DNA from: Pseudomonas denitrificans (nom. rej.)
Lineage (GTDB): Bacteria; Pseudomonadota; Gammaproteobacteria; Pseudomonadales; Pseudomonadaceae
Length of the DNA: 64,000 nt
Direction of reading: 5' to 3'
Assembly: GCF_008807415.1 (NCBI RefSeq)
Contig: NZ_CP043626.1
Location: forward strand, 2,976,001 to 3,040,000
Shown here: positions 21,336 to 31,591 of the stretch, piece after piece
Layout: each line of letters starts with the position of its first letter
Position numbering within the stretch: the first letter of the stretch is position 1
Made by a program: the position numbers and the translations under genes
Notes under the pieces: model-generated
What the model was told of the DNA's origin: nothing
The model's input: the letters and a program-made list of their open reading frames with translations, nothing else
Databases searched by the model: none

Positions 21336-21967
21336 GCTTTGCCTTCCTCGACGAAGTCGACTTCGCGATCGCCCTGGGTCACTTCCACCAGCTTGATGGC
21401 TTCCTGCTCCATGGCGATGACCAGTTCATCGACGCGGCGCAGCAGGTAACGGTGGAAGAACACTGCCGGGATCGCCACGATCAGGCCGGCCGCGGTGGTG
21501 ATCAGGGCCTTGGAGATACCGCCGGCGAGCATCGGCGCGTTGGCCATGCCGTCGCCCATGAAGGCGCTGAAGATCTGGATCATGCCGAACACGGTACCCA
21601 GCAGGCCGAGCAGCGGCGCCATGGCGGCGATGGTGCCCAGGGCGTTGAGGTAGCGCTCCAGCTCGTGGATGACGCGGGACGCGGCCTCCTCGATGCACTC
21701 CTTCATGATCTCGCGACCGTGCTTGGAGTTGGCCAGGCCAGCGGCAAGGATTTCACCCAGCGGGGAAGACGCGCGCAGGTCCTTCAGGGCCTGGCTGTTC
21801 ATCTTCTTGTCCTTGATCTGCTTCCACACCTGGCCGAGCAGCTGCGGCGGGGCCACACGGCTCAAGCGCAGGGTCCAGAGACGTTCGGCGACGATCGCCA
21901 TGGCAGCGACGGAGCTCAGCAAGATCGGCAGCATCATCCAGCCGCCAGCTTTGACCAGTTCCCACAC
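21332..21967 (-). CDS. exbB: MotA/TolQ/ExbB proton channel family protein
   Basis: 211 residues from the GTG at 21967 (MWELVKAGGWMML), chosen because AGGGG lies about 9 bases upstream; the longer frame has no such site. Three membrane segments are visible, at about residues 8-28, 105-130 (APLLGLLGTVFGMIQIF) and 150-175. The proton-path region AGGISKALITTAAGLIVAIPA is typical of ExbB/TolQ. It is the first gene of the exbB-exbD-lpxK-ycaR-kdsB-ptp-murB chain. Confidence 0.93.
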   Translation of the reverse strand: MWELVKAGGWMMLPILLSSVAAMAIVAERLWTLRLSRVAPPQLLGQVWKQIKDKKMNSQALKDLRASSPLGEILAAGLANSKHGREIMKECIEEAASRVIHELERYLNALGTIAAMAPLLGLLGTVFGMIQIFSAFMGDGMANAPMLAGGISKALITTAAGLIVAIPAVFFHRYLLRRVDELVIAMEQEAIKLVEVTQGDREVDFVEEGKA

Positions 21968-22038
21968 AGTGGTGAATCCCCTGAAAAAAAGTGGCGCCAC
22001 TCTAGCACAGGGGCCGTGGCGAACCGACCGCCCCGGTC

Positions 22039-24249
22039 TCAATTTTCCTGCCAGAAATGTGCGCCTTCCCGCACTCCCCGGACCTCGCCATGGGCACCGA
22101 GCGTCAGGGTCAGCGCGCCCTGCTCCGCCGTATCCTGAATCCGGATGCCCAGCGTGCGGAAGCGCTCGACGACCGACGGGTGCGGATGGCCATAGGGGTT
22201 GTTGGCGCCACGGGAGATGATCGCGGTGGAGGGCCGGATCGCTCGCAGGAAGGCAGGCCCGGAAGAGCTGCGGCTGCCGTGGTGGCCGGCCAGCAGCCAG
22301 TCGACGCGCTCACCCGGATGCGCCGCCAGCCAGGCGAGCTCGGCCGGTTGCGGCAGGTCGCCGGTGAGCAGGATGCGCTCGCCGTTGGCCTCGACTTCCA
22401 GCGCGCAGGAGCGGTCGTTGCTCTCGCTGGCGCCTGCCCAGGCCCAGCTGGAGAGGCGAACGCCATCGATTATCCACTCCTCGATGCCACAAGGCCGGGC
22501 CTGCAACTGCTCCGGCAAGCGCTCGGGCTCGCCACTGATGACCTGGTCCGGCCGCAGCGAACGCTTCACCGCCATGGCGCCGCCGGCGTGATCGTTGTCC
22601 GCGTGACTGAGCATCAGCACGTCCAGGCGCCCGATACCCAGGCTGCGCAGCGTCGGCACCACGACGCGCTCGCCGATATCGAAATCGCCATTGCGCGCCC
22701 CGGTGTCGTAGAGCCAGACCTGGCTACGCGTACGGATCAGCACCGACAGCCCCTGCCCCACATCCAGCACGCGGATCTCGGCCATGCCCGGTGCGGGCAA
22801 CGGGACTGTCGGCCAGAACACCGGCAGGAACATCGCCAACCCCAGCGCACGCAATGGGACACCAGCGGGCGCAAGCAGCAGGAGTGCGCCCAGCATCGCC
22901 AGCACCAGCGCCCAGATCGGCGCAGCTACCGGCTGCCAGGCGGGCGCCAGCTCGGCCATCCAGCCCAACAGCCGGAACAGCAGTTCCAGCAGGCCGCCCG
23001 ACACCCAAAGCAGCGTCTCGCCCAGCCAGGGAACGCCAAGCGCCAGGCTCCCCAGCAACGCCAACGGCACGACGACCAACTCGACCCAGGGCACGGCGAT
23101 CAGGTTGGCAACCACGCCGGAAACACTCAGCGGCAATCCCAGGGCGATGGACGCCGGCAGCAGACCGACCGCCATCAGCCATTGAGCGCGCAGCCAAGTA
23201 CGCCAGGTGGTCCAGCGCCCCAGACGCCCCGAGAAGCCGAAGATCAGCAACGCCACCGCTGCATAGGACAGCCAGAAGCCCGGCAACAGCACCACCAGCG
23301 GCTCGACCAGCAGCACCGCGAGCAAGGCGCCGAGCAAGGGCGTCCATAGCCCACGATGGCGGTAGCGCAGGCGCCACAACAGGACAATGGAGACCATGAC
23401 GCAGGCGCGCTGCAATGGCACCTCGAATCCCGCCATCAGGCTGTAAGCCCAGGCACCGCTTGCGGCCAGCAGGCAGGCAGAGGGCAACCACGGGACTCGC
23501 GCCGGCCAGCAACCGAAGCGCGCCAGCCCGGCGACCAGTGCATAGAGCAGGCCGGCCAGCAGCGAGATGTGCGAGCCGGAGATCACCATCAGGTGCAGGG
23601 TTCCGGTGTCCTGCAGGACTTGCCAGTCCGCCGTGGTCAGCCCGGACGCATCGCCCAGCACCAGCGCGGCGAGCGCCCCGGAGCGCCCATGGGCATCCAC
23701 CGCCAGCAGTCGTTGCCGCCAGGCTTCGCGCCAAGCGCGCGGGCCGCTGGAAGCCTCCAGGCGCTGCCCGTCCTTCACGCTACCGCTAGCGCCGATGCGC
23801 TGGGCGGTGAGCCAGGCTTCGTAATCGAACCCCGCGCCATTGGCCATGCCGTGGGGACGCTTGAGCTTCACCGCCAGCCGCCAGCGTTCGCCGCCCTCCA
23901 CCGGCGGACCGCCGAACCAGGACAGGCGCAGTGTGGCCGGGACCTTCGCGCGAGGGCTGGAGACCTCGGCGAGCTGGAAGCGCACCGATGGCCCTGAGCG
24001 ATCCGGCAGGCCCTCTACCCTGCCCTCCAGCCACAGCGTACGGCCATCCAGCTCCGGCGCCAGACGATCATCCAGCGCCCACTGCGCCGACTGGCAGGCC
24101 CAGGCGAAACCGAGCAGGAACAGCCCGACGAAATAGCCGCGAGTGAACAACAACGGCAGCGCGACCAGCGCGAGAAGCAGCAGAACCCAGCCGGATGGCA
24201 GCGCCGGCATCCAGCGCAGCGCCAGCAACCCCAGGGCCAGCGCGAACAT
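22039..24249 (-). CDS. comEC: ComEC/Rec2 family DNA internalisation protein
   Basis: 736 residues from the ATG at 24249 (MFALALGLLALRWMP); an upstream in-frame ATG at 24354 would add 35 unlikely residues. Polytopic inner-membrane channel that brings transforming DNA into the cytoplasm. It has an N-terminal DUF4131 region, the ComEC membrane core (about 215-480, many hydrophobic helices), and a C-terminal metallo-beta-lactamase-like domain with LSHADNDHAGG and LLAGHHGSRSSSG. Type IV pili usually supply the uptake step. It is located upstream of exbB with a 71-base gap. Confidence 0.93.
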   Translation of the reverse strand: MFALALGLLALRWMPALPSGWVLLLLALVALPLLFTRGYFVGLFLLGFAWACQSAQWALDDRLAPELDGRTLWLEGRVEGLPDRSGPSVRFQLAEVSSPRAKVPATLRLSWFGGPPVEGGERWRLAVKLKRPHGMANGAGFDYEAWLTAQRIGASGSVKDGQRLEASSGPRAWREAWRQRLLAVDAHGRSGALAALVLGDASGLTTADWQVLQDTGTLHLMVISGSHISLLAGLLYALVAGLARFGCWPARVPWLPSACLLAASGAWAYSLMAGFEVPLQRACVMVSIVLLWRLRYRHRGLWTPLLGALLAVLLVEPLVVLLPGFWLSYAAVALLIFGFSGRLGRWTTWRTWLRAQWLMAVGLLPASIALGLPLSVSGVVANLIAVPWVELVVVPLALLGSLALGVPWLGETLLWVSGGLLELLFRLLGWMAELAPAWQPVAAPIWALVLAMLGALLLLAPAGVPLRALGLAMFLPVFWPTVPLPAPGMAEIRVLDVGQGLSVLIRTRSQVWLYDTGARNGDFDIGERVVVPTLRSLGIGRLDVLMLSHADNDHAGGAMAVKRSLRPDQVISGEPERLPEQLQARPCGIEEWIIDGVRLSSWAWAGASESNDRSCALEVEANGERILLTGDLPQPAELAWLAAHPGERVDWLLAGHHGSRSSSGPAFLRAIRPSTAIISRGANNPYGHPHPSVVERFRTLGIRIQDTAEQGALTLTLGAHGEVRGVREGAHFWQEN

Positions 24250-24401
24250 CCCTGTACGAGGCAACGGAGCGACTCCCTGACCCCGGCGCAACCGCCGATC
24301 CGATTGGTCTGCGGCGGTTACACACGGACATAGTTGGCAACGAATGACTGTCACCTAGCTAGGCATAATGAGCCGTCGTCCGTCTGCCAGAGATTTCCTC
24401 C

Positions 24402-24932
24402 ATGCCGCGCCGAATCTTCAAGCGCTACATGCCCGATCCGGAGAGCATCAGGAACCACAAGGGCCTGCGCTTTCTCGGACCGCTGATCCAGTCGCCCAAC
24501 CTCTGGCACCTGAATCGCCGCTCCGTGTCCCGCGCCATGGGCATGGGGCTGTTCGCCGCGTTCATCCCGATCCCACTGCAGATGCTGCTGGCCGCCTCGC
24601 TGGCGGTATGGGTGAGGGCCAACCTGCCGATCTCGGTGGGGCTGGTCTGGCTGACCAACCCGATCACCATGCCGCCGGTGTTCTACTGCACCTACAAGAT
24701 GGGCGCCTGGATCATGGGCATTCCGGCGCGCGCCCTGCCCGACCACCTGACCTGGGAATGGATCAGCGGCGAGCTGGCGATGCTCTGGCAGCCGTTCCTG
24801 CTGGGTTCAGTGATCTGCGGCATCCTGGTGGGCATCCTCGGCTACCTGCTCACCGAGGGCTACTGGCGCTGGTGGATTGGCCGCAGCTGGCGGCGGCGTC
24901 GGGCGCTGCGCAATGTGCAGCAGGGGCTGTGA
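24402..24932 (+). CDS. DUF2062 membrane protein
   Basis: 176 residues starting MPRRIFKRYMPDPESIRNHK. Three hydrophobic stretches (about 44-70, 76-100 and 130-152) contain the DUF2062 motif WLTNPITMPPVFY. The C-terminus is strongly basic (WWIGRSWRRRRALR), so it probably faces the cytoplasm. The gene between comEC and lolE is conserved in Pseudomonas. The function is not known. Confidence 0.88.
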   Translation: MPRRIFKRYMPDPESIRNHKGLRFLGPLIQSPNLWHLNRRSVSRAMGMGLFAAFIPIPLQMLLAASLAVWVRANLPISVGLVWLTNPITMPPVFYCTYKMGAWIMGIPARALPDHLTWEWISGELAMLWQPFLLGSVICGILVGILGYLLTEGYWRWWIGRSWRRRRALRNVQQGL

Positions 24933-24951
24933 GCTCGCTCCTGCAGGTACA

Positions 24952-24979
24952 AAAAAGCCGCCCCGAAGGGCGGCTTTTT
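24952..24979. terminator. Bidirectional terminator between DUF2062 gene and lolE
   Basis: AAAAAGCCGCCC and GGGCGGCTTTTT form a perfect 12-bp stem around CGAA, with T tracts on both strands. Confidence 0.92.
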
Positions 24980-24992
24980 CATGGGCCGGTGA

Positions 24993-26240
24993 TCACTCGT
25001 ACCGCAGCGATTCCGCCGGCTGGGTCGAGGCCGCGCGCCAGGCCGGATACAGCGTGGCGAGGAAGCTCATCGACAGCGCCGCGACGCAGATCAGCACGAT
25101 GTCGCTGATCTGCGGGTCGGACGGCAGGTAGTTGATGAAATAGATGTCCGAGTTGAACACGTGGGTGCCGGCGACGCGCTCCAGGGTCGAGACGATCGCG
25201 GTGACGTTGTACGCCGCCAGCACGCCCAGCACGCAGCCGATGACGGTGCCGATCAGGCCGATCACCGTGCCCTGCACCATGAAGATCGCCATGATCTGCT
25301 TCGGTGTGGCGCCCAGGGTTCGCAGGATAGCGATGTCCGCACGCTTGTCGGCCACCACCATGATCAGGGTGGCGATGATGTTGAAGGCGGCGACCGCGAC
25401 GATCAGCAACAGCAGCAGGCCGATCATGGTCTTTTCCATCTTCATCGCGCTGAACAGGCTGCCCTGGGTGTGGGTCCAGTCCACCGAGCGATAGCCGTCG
25501 CCCAATTGCCTGGCGATGGCCGCACCGACTTCCGGCGCCTGGAACAGGTCCTTCAGGGCAATGCGCACGCTCTGCACCTGGCCGGGCTGCCAGCGCATCA
25601 GGCTGGCAGCGTCGTCCACGTGGATCAGCGCCAGGGTGCTGTCCAGTTCGGCGCCGACCTTGAAGATGCCGACCACGTTCAGGCGCTGCATGCGCGGGGT
25701 GATGCCGCCAGGCGCGGTGCTCGGCTCGGGCACGATCAGCAGCAGGCTGTCACCGACGTTGACGTGGAAGCGCCGCGCGGTGATCTCGCCGATGACCACG
25801 CCGAACTCGGTGGCCTTGAGGTCGTCGAGGCTGCCGCGAACCATGTGCTGGCCGATGATCGACACCTGGGTTTCCAGCGCCGGATCGACGCCATCGACCT
25901 CGATGGGTTGCATCATGCCCTTGTAGGAGAGCATGCCGTCGACTTCGGTGTAGGGCACCGCGCCGACGATCTTCGGGTTCTGCTTGGCCACTTCGGCGAC
26001 GTGCTGCCAGTTGTCCAGCGGGCCGCTGGCCTGCTGCAGCACGGCATGCGGGACCATGCCGAGGATGCGCGAGCGCATTTCCTTCTGGAAGCCGTTCATC
26101 ACCGAAAGCACCACGATCATGGCCAGCACGCCCAGGGCGAGGCCGATCATCGAGGTCAGGGAGATGAACGAGATGTAGTGGTTGCGTCGCTTGGCACGGG
26201 TGTAGCGGGTGCCGATGAAGACGGACAGGGGTCTGAACAT
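24993..26240 (-). CDS. lolE: Lipoprotein-releasing ABC transporter permease LolE
   Basis: 415 residues, FtsX/MacB-type permease: an N-terminal helix (about 22-48), a periplasmic domain (about 50-270), and three C-terminal helices (about 275-300, 320-350 and 380-400). It starts [19 protein letters not shown] and ends SLRYE. With LolC and the LolD ATPase it extracts mature lipoproteins from the inner membrane and hands them to LolA. It is a clear paralogue of lolC on the other side of lolD. Eleven bases separate it from lolD. Confidence 0.94.
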   Translation of the reverse strand: MFRPLSVFIGTRYTRAKRRNHYISFISLTSMIGLALGVLAMIVVLSVMNGFQKEMRSRILGMVPHAVLQQASGPLDNWQHVAEVAKQNPKIVGAVPYTEVDGMLSYKGMMQPIEVDGVDPALETQVSIIGQHMVRGSLDDLKATEFGVVIGEITARRFHVNVGDSLLLIVPEPSTAPGGITPRMQRLNVVGIFKVGAELDSTLALIHVDDAASLMRWQPGQVQSVRIALKDLFQAPEVGAAIARQLGDGYRSVDWTHTQGSLFSAMKMEKTMIGLLLLLIVAVAAFNIIATLIMVVADKRADIAILRTLGATPKQIMAIFMVQGTVIGLIGTVIGCVLGVLAAYNVTAIVSTLERVAGTHVFNSDIYFINYLPSDPQISDIVLICVAALSMSFLATLYPAWRAASTQPAESLRYE

Positions 26241-26251
26241 TCCGTTATCCC

Positions 26252-26942
<691 letters not shown>

Positions 26943-26950
<8 letters not shown>

Positions 26951-28196
26951 AACGCAGGGCCTCCGCGGGCTGGGTGCGGGCCGCACGCCAGGCCGGATAC
27001 AGGGTGGCGAAGAAACTCAGGATCAGCGCGGCGCTGCACACCAGGATCACGTCCTCGCTCATCAGTTGCGAGGGCAGGTAATCGATGAAGTAGACGTCCG
27101 CGTTGAGGAACTTGTGGCCCAGCAGGCGCTCCAGCAGGGCGATGGCGGAGCTGACGTTGAGCGCTGCAAGGATGCCCAGCACGCCGCCGATGAAGGTGCC
27201 GATCACGCCGATCACCGTGCCCTGGACCATGAAGGTCGCCATGATCTGCCCCGGCGTGGCGCCCAGGGTGCGCAGGATGGCGATGTCGGCCTTCTTGTCG
27301 GTGACGACCATGACCAGGGTGGAAATGATGTTGAACGCGGCGACCGCGACGATCAGCAGCAGCAACAGGCCGATCATGGATTTCTCCATGCGGATCGCCT
27401 GGTACAGGTTGCCGTGGCTGCGGGTCCAGTCGCGGGCGAAGTAGTCGTTGCCCTTCAGGGTGCGGGCGATTTCCCAGGCGGTGCGCGGCGCCTGGAACAG
27501 GTCGTCGAGCTTCAGGCGCAGGCCTTCGACCTGGCCTTGCTTGAGGCGGCGCATGCGCGCGGCGTCGTCGATGTGGACCATGGCGACGTAGCCGTCCAGC
27601 TCGCCGGCGCCGACATGGAAGGTGCCGACCACGGTGAAGCGCTTCATGCGCGGGAACATGCCGGCCGGGGTGACCGAGACCTCCGGGGCGATGAAGGTGA
27701 CCTTGTCGCCCAGCTTCACGCCGAGGTTCTTCGCCGCCTTGTCGCCGATGATGATGCCGAACTCGCCAGGCTTGAGGCTGCTGAGCGAACCCTGCTGGAA
27801 GAACTGGTCGATGATCGAGACCTTGCTCTCCTCGTTCGGGTCCACGGCATTGATCAGCACCTTCTGCACCGTGCCGCCTGCGCTGAGCAGGCCCTGCATC
27901 TGGATGAAGGGCGCGACTTCCAGCACGTTGGGGTGCTGGGTCTTGATCTGCCCGGCGATGCCCTGCCAGTCGGAGATCGGCTGGTAGGACTCCACCGTGG
28001 CGTGGGGCACCATGCCCAGCACGCGGGTGCGCATCTCGTGGTCGAAGCCGTTCATCACCGAGAGCACCACGATCATCACCACCACGCCCAGCGCAAGGCC
28101 GATCATGGAAGTGAGCGAGATGAAGGAAACGAAGTGGCTGCGGCGTTTGGCGCGTGTGTAGCGCGTTCCGATGTAGACGGAAAGGGGTCTGAACAT
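26943..28196 (-). CDS. lolC: Lipoprotein-releasing ABC transporter permease LolC
   Basis: 417 residues, the same architecture as lolE: one helix near 22-48, a periplasmic domain, and three C-terminal helices. It starts [19 protein letters not shown] and ends EALRYE. It is the first gene of the lolC-lolD-lolE operon. LolC is the subunit that recruits LolA in E. coli; assignment of C versus E rests on gene order. It is divergent from the PilZ-domain gene at 28321. Confidence 0.94.
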
Positions 28197-28320
28197 GTGG
28201 GGCCGAATGAGAAGGTGAAGAGTGCGTCGGGCGTCAGTTCCATCTGGCGTGCGACTTCCGTGTGGCGAGGCCAGGCAGGCGGCTTTACACTCAGACCATC
28301 ACTGCTGCCGTGGGTTCGCC

Positions 28321-28896
28321 ATGTCCACTCCAGACGCGGATGACCGCCGCGAATACTATCGTATTGAAGACACGCTCGCATTGGAATTTCGCCCGCTGCG
28401 CGAGGACGAAATCCAGTCGCAAGAAGTGCTTCAGGATGATTCCGCGCTGTTCAACCTGCTCAGCGACCTGCACCTGACCGACTTCGAGTCGCAGCACCTG
28501 CTGCGCCATATCAACGAGCGCGACCGCCCGCTGGCCAGCTACCTGAAGGTGATGAACAAGCGCATCGACCTGATCGCCCAGGCCCTGACCCAGAGCCTGC
28601 TCAGCGAGATCGGCCCGGCGCGCAAGGTCACGCTGTCCGAAGGCGGCATCAATTTCCGCGATACCCAGCCACTACCGGTCGACCAGGACCTGGCGCTGAA
28701 GATCGTCCTGCTCCCCCACGGCCTGGGCCTGCTGCTGCGCGCCAAGGTCACCCATTGCCAGCAGCAGCCCGAGGGCGACTACGAGATCGGCACCGAATTC
28801 GAGATGCTCGGCGACGCCCAGCGCCAGTTGCTGGCCCGCCACATCCTCCAGCGCCAGGCGTTGGAACGCCGGCAGGCCAAGGCCCGCGAAGAATGA
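28321..28896 (+). CDS. PilZ domain protein
   Basis: 191 residues from the ATG at 28321 (MSTPDADDRREYYRIED). The first 115 residues are mostly helical and acidic. An RREYYR box at about residue 9-14 and TLSEGGINF near 115 resemble the RxxxR and D/NxSxxG halves of a c-di-GMP-binding PilZ domain, unlike the pilZ gene at 776. It is cytoplasmic with no membrane helix. It starts an apparent operon with a small exported protein and a phosphodiesterase. Binding of c-di-GMP is inferred from motifs only. Confidence 0.82.
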   Translation: MSTPDADDRREYYRIEDTLALEFRPLREDEIQSQEVLQDDSALFNLLSDLHLTDFESQHLLRHINERDRPLASYLKVMNKRIDLIAQALTQSLLSEIGPARKVTLSEGGINFRDTQPLPVDQDLALKIVLLPHGLGLLLRAKVTHCQQQPEGDYEIGTEFEMLGDAQRQLLARHILQRQALERRQAKAREE

Positions 28897-28910
28897 ACCC
28901 AGGGATATCC

Positions 28911-29225
28911 ATGCGCCATCTGCTGCTCCTGTTGAGCCTTGTCACCCCACTGCCACTGCTGGCGGATACCATCGAGATACCGGTGGGCAGCCAGGGCGAC
29001 CCGCACATCGTGCTGCCGGCCCGTGGCGAGAGCCAGAAGGCCGTGCTGGAGCGCTTCGGCCTGCCGGACGAGGAGCACCCGGCCGTGGGCAAGCCGCCCA
29101 TCTCGCGCTGGGACTACCGCGAATTCAGCGTCTATTTCGAGAGCGGGGTGGTGGTCGATGCCGTCCGCCAGCACCGTTCGCCCTATCTCAAGGACCTTTC
29201 ACCGACTCCCAAGGAGCCCCAGTGA
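28911..29225 (+). CDS. Small exported protein of unknown function
   Basis: 104 residues from the ATG at 28911, preceded by AGGGAT. A signal peptide is evident (MRHLLLLLSLVTPLPLLADT), giving a mature periplasmic protein of about 85 residues with no cysteine. The mature part has KAVLERFGLPDEEHPAVGKP and ISRWDYREFSVYFESGVV, which reads like a compact beta-rich domain. A GTGA overlap couples it to the downstream phosphodiesterase. I do not recognise the family. Confidence 0.82.
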   Translation: MRHLLLLLSLVTPLPLLADTIEIPVGSQGDPHIVLPARGESQKAVLERFGLPDEEHPAVGKPPISRWDYREFSVYFESGVVVDAVRQHRSPYLKDLSPTPKEPQ

Positions 29226-29944
29226 CTCTGATCTATGGCCATCGCGGCGCCAAAGGCGAAGCACCGGAAAACACCCTGAACAGCTTCCAGCGCTGCCTGG
29301 AACATGGCGTGAAGCGCTGCGAACTGGACCTGCACCTGTCCCGCGACGGCGAGCTGATGGTGATCCACGACCCGACGCTCAAACGCACCACCGGCCGACG
29401 CGGCAAGGTCTCCGAGCAACTGGCGGAGGATCTGGTGACCATGGACGCCCGCGACGGCGGTCCGGGCTGGGTGCGCCCCTGCCCCATCCCGCGCCTGGCT
29501 GAGCTGTTCGAGCGCTGCGAGTTCGAGCACTGGCAGCTGGAAGTGAAAAGCGCATCGAAGGATCGTGCTGGCCGCACGGTGCAGGCGATCCACCAGCTGG
29601 TAGGCCGTTTCGGCCTGCGCGACCGGATCACCGTGACCTCGAGTTCGCGCACGGTGCTGCGCGCGCTGGAGGAACTGGCGCCGGAGCTGTCACGCGGACT
29701 GGTGGCCGAGTACGCCTGGCTCGACCCGCTGAAGGTCGCCGCGCACTACGGCTGTGATCTGCTGGCGCTGAACTGGATGCTGTGCACCCCGGAGCGCTTG
29801 CTGAAAGCGCAGAAGCAGGGGCTGCATGTGTCGGTGTGGACGGTCAACGAGCCGGCGCTGATGCGCCGGCTCGCTGATTTTGGCGTGGATAGCCTGATCA
29901 CAGACTTTCCCGGTTTGGCCACTGCCACGATCGGGAATCGCTGA
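29222..29944 (+). CDS. Glycerophosphodiester phosphodiesterase (GDPD)
   Basis: 240 residues from the GTG at 29222, which overlaps the previous stop (GTGA). Splits glycerophosphodiesters into an alcohol and glycerol-3-phosphate. The GDPD signature YGHRGAKGEAPENTLNSF opens the protein, ELDLHLSRDGELMVIHD supplies metal ligands and the second catalytic His, and VWTVNEPALMRRL closes the barrel. There is no signal peptide, so it is the cytoplasmic UgpQ type rather than the periplasmic GlpQ. Confidence 0.93.
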   Translation: MTLIYGHRGAKGEAPENTLNSFQRCLEHGVKRCELDLHLSRDGELMVIHDPTLKRTTGRRGKVSEQLAEDLVTMDARDGGPGWVRPCPIPRLAELFERCEFEHWQLEVKSASKDRAGRTVQAIHQLVGRFGLRDRITVTSSSRTVLRALEELAPELSRGLVAEYAWLDPLKVAAHYGCDLLALNWMLCTPERLLKAQKQGLHVSVWTVNEPALMRRLADFGVDSLITDFPGLATATIGNR

Positions 29945-29953
29945 GCAGGTTCC

Positions 29954-29982
29954 CCCCGACCGGCTCAGGCCGCCGGTCGGGG
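29954..29982. terminator. Hairpin between the GDPD gene and sthA
   Basis: CCCCGACCGG and CCGGTCGGGG pair perfectly around a 9-base loop, between two convergent genes. The T tracts are poor, so it may work as an mRNA 3' stabiliser or with Rho. Confidence 0.6.
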
Positions 29983-29986
29983 TACT

Positions 29987-31381
29987 TCAAAAAATCCGGT
30001 TCAGGCCGTCGAACGCCGCTACGCGGTAGGCTTCGGCCATGGTCGGATAGTTGAAGGTGGTGTTGACGAAGTACTTCAGGGTGTTCAGCTCGCCCGGCTG
30101 GTTCATGATCGCCTGGCCGATGTGGACGATCTCCGAGGCCTGGTCGCCGAAGCAGTGCACACCGAGGATTTCCAGGGTGTCGCGGTGGAACAGGATCTTC
30201 AGCATGCCCACCGGCTCGTTGGAAATCTGCGCGCGGGCCATGCCCTTGAAGAAGGCCTTGCCCACCTCATAGGGAATCTTCGCCACGGTCAGCTCCTGCT
30301 CGTTCTTGCCGATCGAGCTGATCTCCGGAATGGTGTAGATGCCGGTCGGCACGTCGTTCACGAAGCGCCAGCCATCGTGCTCGACGATGTTGCCGGCAGC
30401 CGAACGACCCTGGTCGTAGGCGGCGCTGGCCAGGCTCGGCCAGCCGATCACGTCACCGGCGGCATAGATGTTCGATACCGAGGTGCGGTAGTTCTCGTCG
30501 GTCTCGATCTGGCCGCGGCTGTTGACCTTGATGCCGATGTTCTCGAGGCCCAGGCGGTCGGTGTTGCCGGTACGGCCGTTACACCACAGCAGGGCGTCGG
30601 CCTTGATCTTCTTGCCCGACTTCAGGTGCAGGATCACCCCGTTGTCCAGGCCTTCCACACGCTCGTATTCCTCGTTGTGACGGATCAGCACATTGTTGTT
30701 GCGCAGGTGGTAGCTCAGCGCATCGGAGATTTCGTCGTCGAGGAAGCTCAGCAACTGGTCGCGGGTGTCGATCAGGTCCACCAGCACACCCAGGCCACTG
30801 AAGATCGAGGCGTACTCGCAGCCGATCACCCCGGCTCCGTAGATGATCAGGCGACGCGGGGTGTGGCTCAGGGACAGGATGGTGTCGCTGTCGTAGACGC
30901 GCGGGTGGTTGAAGTTGATGTCCGACGGACGATACGGACGCGAACCGGTGGCGATGACGAACTGGTCGGCCACCAGGCGCTCCACGGCGCCGCTGGGGGT
31001 GACGACTTCGACGGTGCGTTCATCGACGAAACTGGCGGTGCCGTTGAACATGTCGATGCGGTTGCGGGCGTAGTAGCCGGTGCGCGAGGAGACCTGCTTG
31101 GAGATCACCCGCTCGGCGCTCTTCAGCACGTCCGGGAAGGAGAACCAGCGCGGCTCGCCGATCTGGCGGAACATCGGGTTGGTGTTGAACTCGATGATCT
31201 GCTTCACCGAGTGACGCAGCGCCTTGGACGGGATGGTGCCCAGGTGCGTGCAGTTGCCGCCGACCACGCGACGGCTGTCCACCACCGCCAGCTTGCGCCC
31301 GTACTTGGAGGCGTTCATCGCCGCCCCCTCGCCTGCCGGGCCCGTGCCGAGAATCACCACGTCGTAGTTGTAGACAGCCAT
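29987..31381 (-). CDS. sthA: Soluble pyridine nucleotide transhydrogenase
   Basis: 464 residues from the ATG at 31381 ([17 protein letters not shown]), preceded by AAGGAG. FAD enzyme that interconverts NADPH and NADH; it forms large soluble complexes. The FAD loop [10 protein letters not shown] and the second dinucleotide loop [15 protein letters not shown] are clear. The redox disulfide of the related lipoamide dehydrogenases is reduced to a single Cys in [16 protein letters not shown], the hallmark of SthA. In P. aeruginosa it lies next to the nqr operon; here only apbE remains beside it. Confidence 0.96.
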   Translation of the reverse strand: MAVYNYDVVILGTGPAGEGAAMNASKYGRKLAVVDSRRVVGGNCTHLGTIPSKALRHSVKQIIEFNTNPMFRQIGEPRWFSFPDVLKSAERVISKQVSSRTGYYARNRIDMFNGTASFVDERTVEVVTPSGAVERLVADQFVIATGSRPYRPSDINFNHPRVYDSDTILSLSHTPRRLIIYGAGVIGCEYASIFSGLGVLVDLIDTRDQLLSFLDDEISDALSYHLRNNNVLIRHNEEYERVEGLDNGVILHLKSGKKIKADALLWCNGRTGNTDRLGLENIGIKVNSRGQIETDENYRTSVSNIYAAGDVIGWPSLASAAYDQGRSAAGNIVEHDGWRFVNDVPTGIYTIPEISSIGKNEQELTVAKIPYEVGKAFFKGMARAQISNEPVGMLKILFHRDTLEILGVHCFGDQASEIVHIGQAIMNQPGELNTLKYFVNTTFNYPTMAEAYRVAAFDGLNRIF

Positions 31382-31591
31382 GCGTACTCCTTCAGAACAG
31401 GCCGGGGCGCTCGCTTGGCGCTCCCGGCAAAACCTCGGCACCACATGCGCCGAGGCGGATCGAAATCATTGGCGCAGCTTAGCCCTGCGGCAAAAGGCTG
31501 CACATTAGCGGTTGGTCGGCAGGTAGGCGAATTTTGCCGCCACTACATGCCGTTGCCAGCCTGCGGGCCGCCATCATGCCCGCCGAAGCTT

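Noticed and set aside
21984..22001. AGTGGCGCCACT followed on the minus strand by seven Ts between comEC and exbB, as a terminator
   Set aside because: The palindrome has no loop, so only a 4-bp stem can form; too weak.
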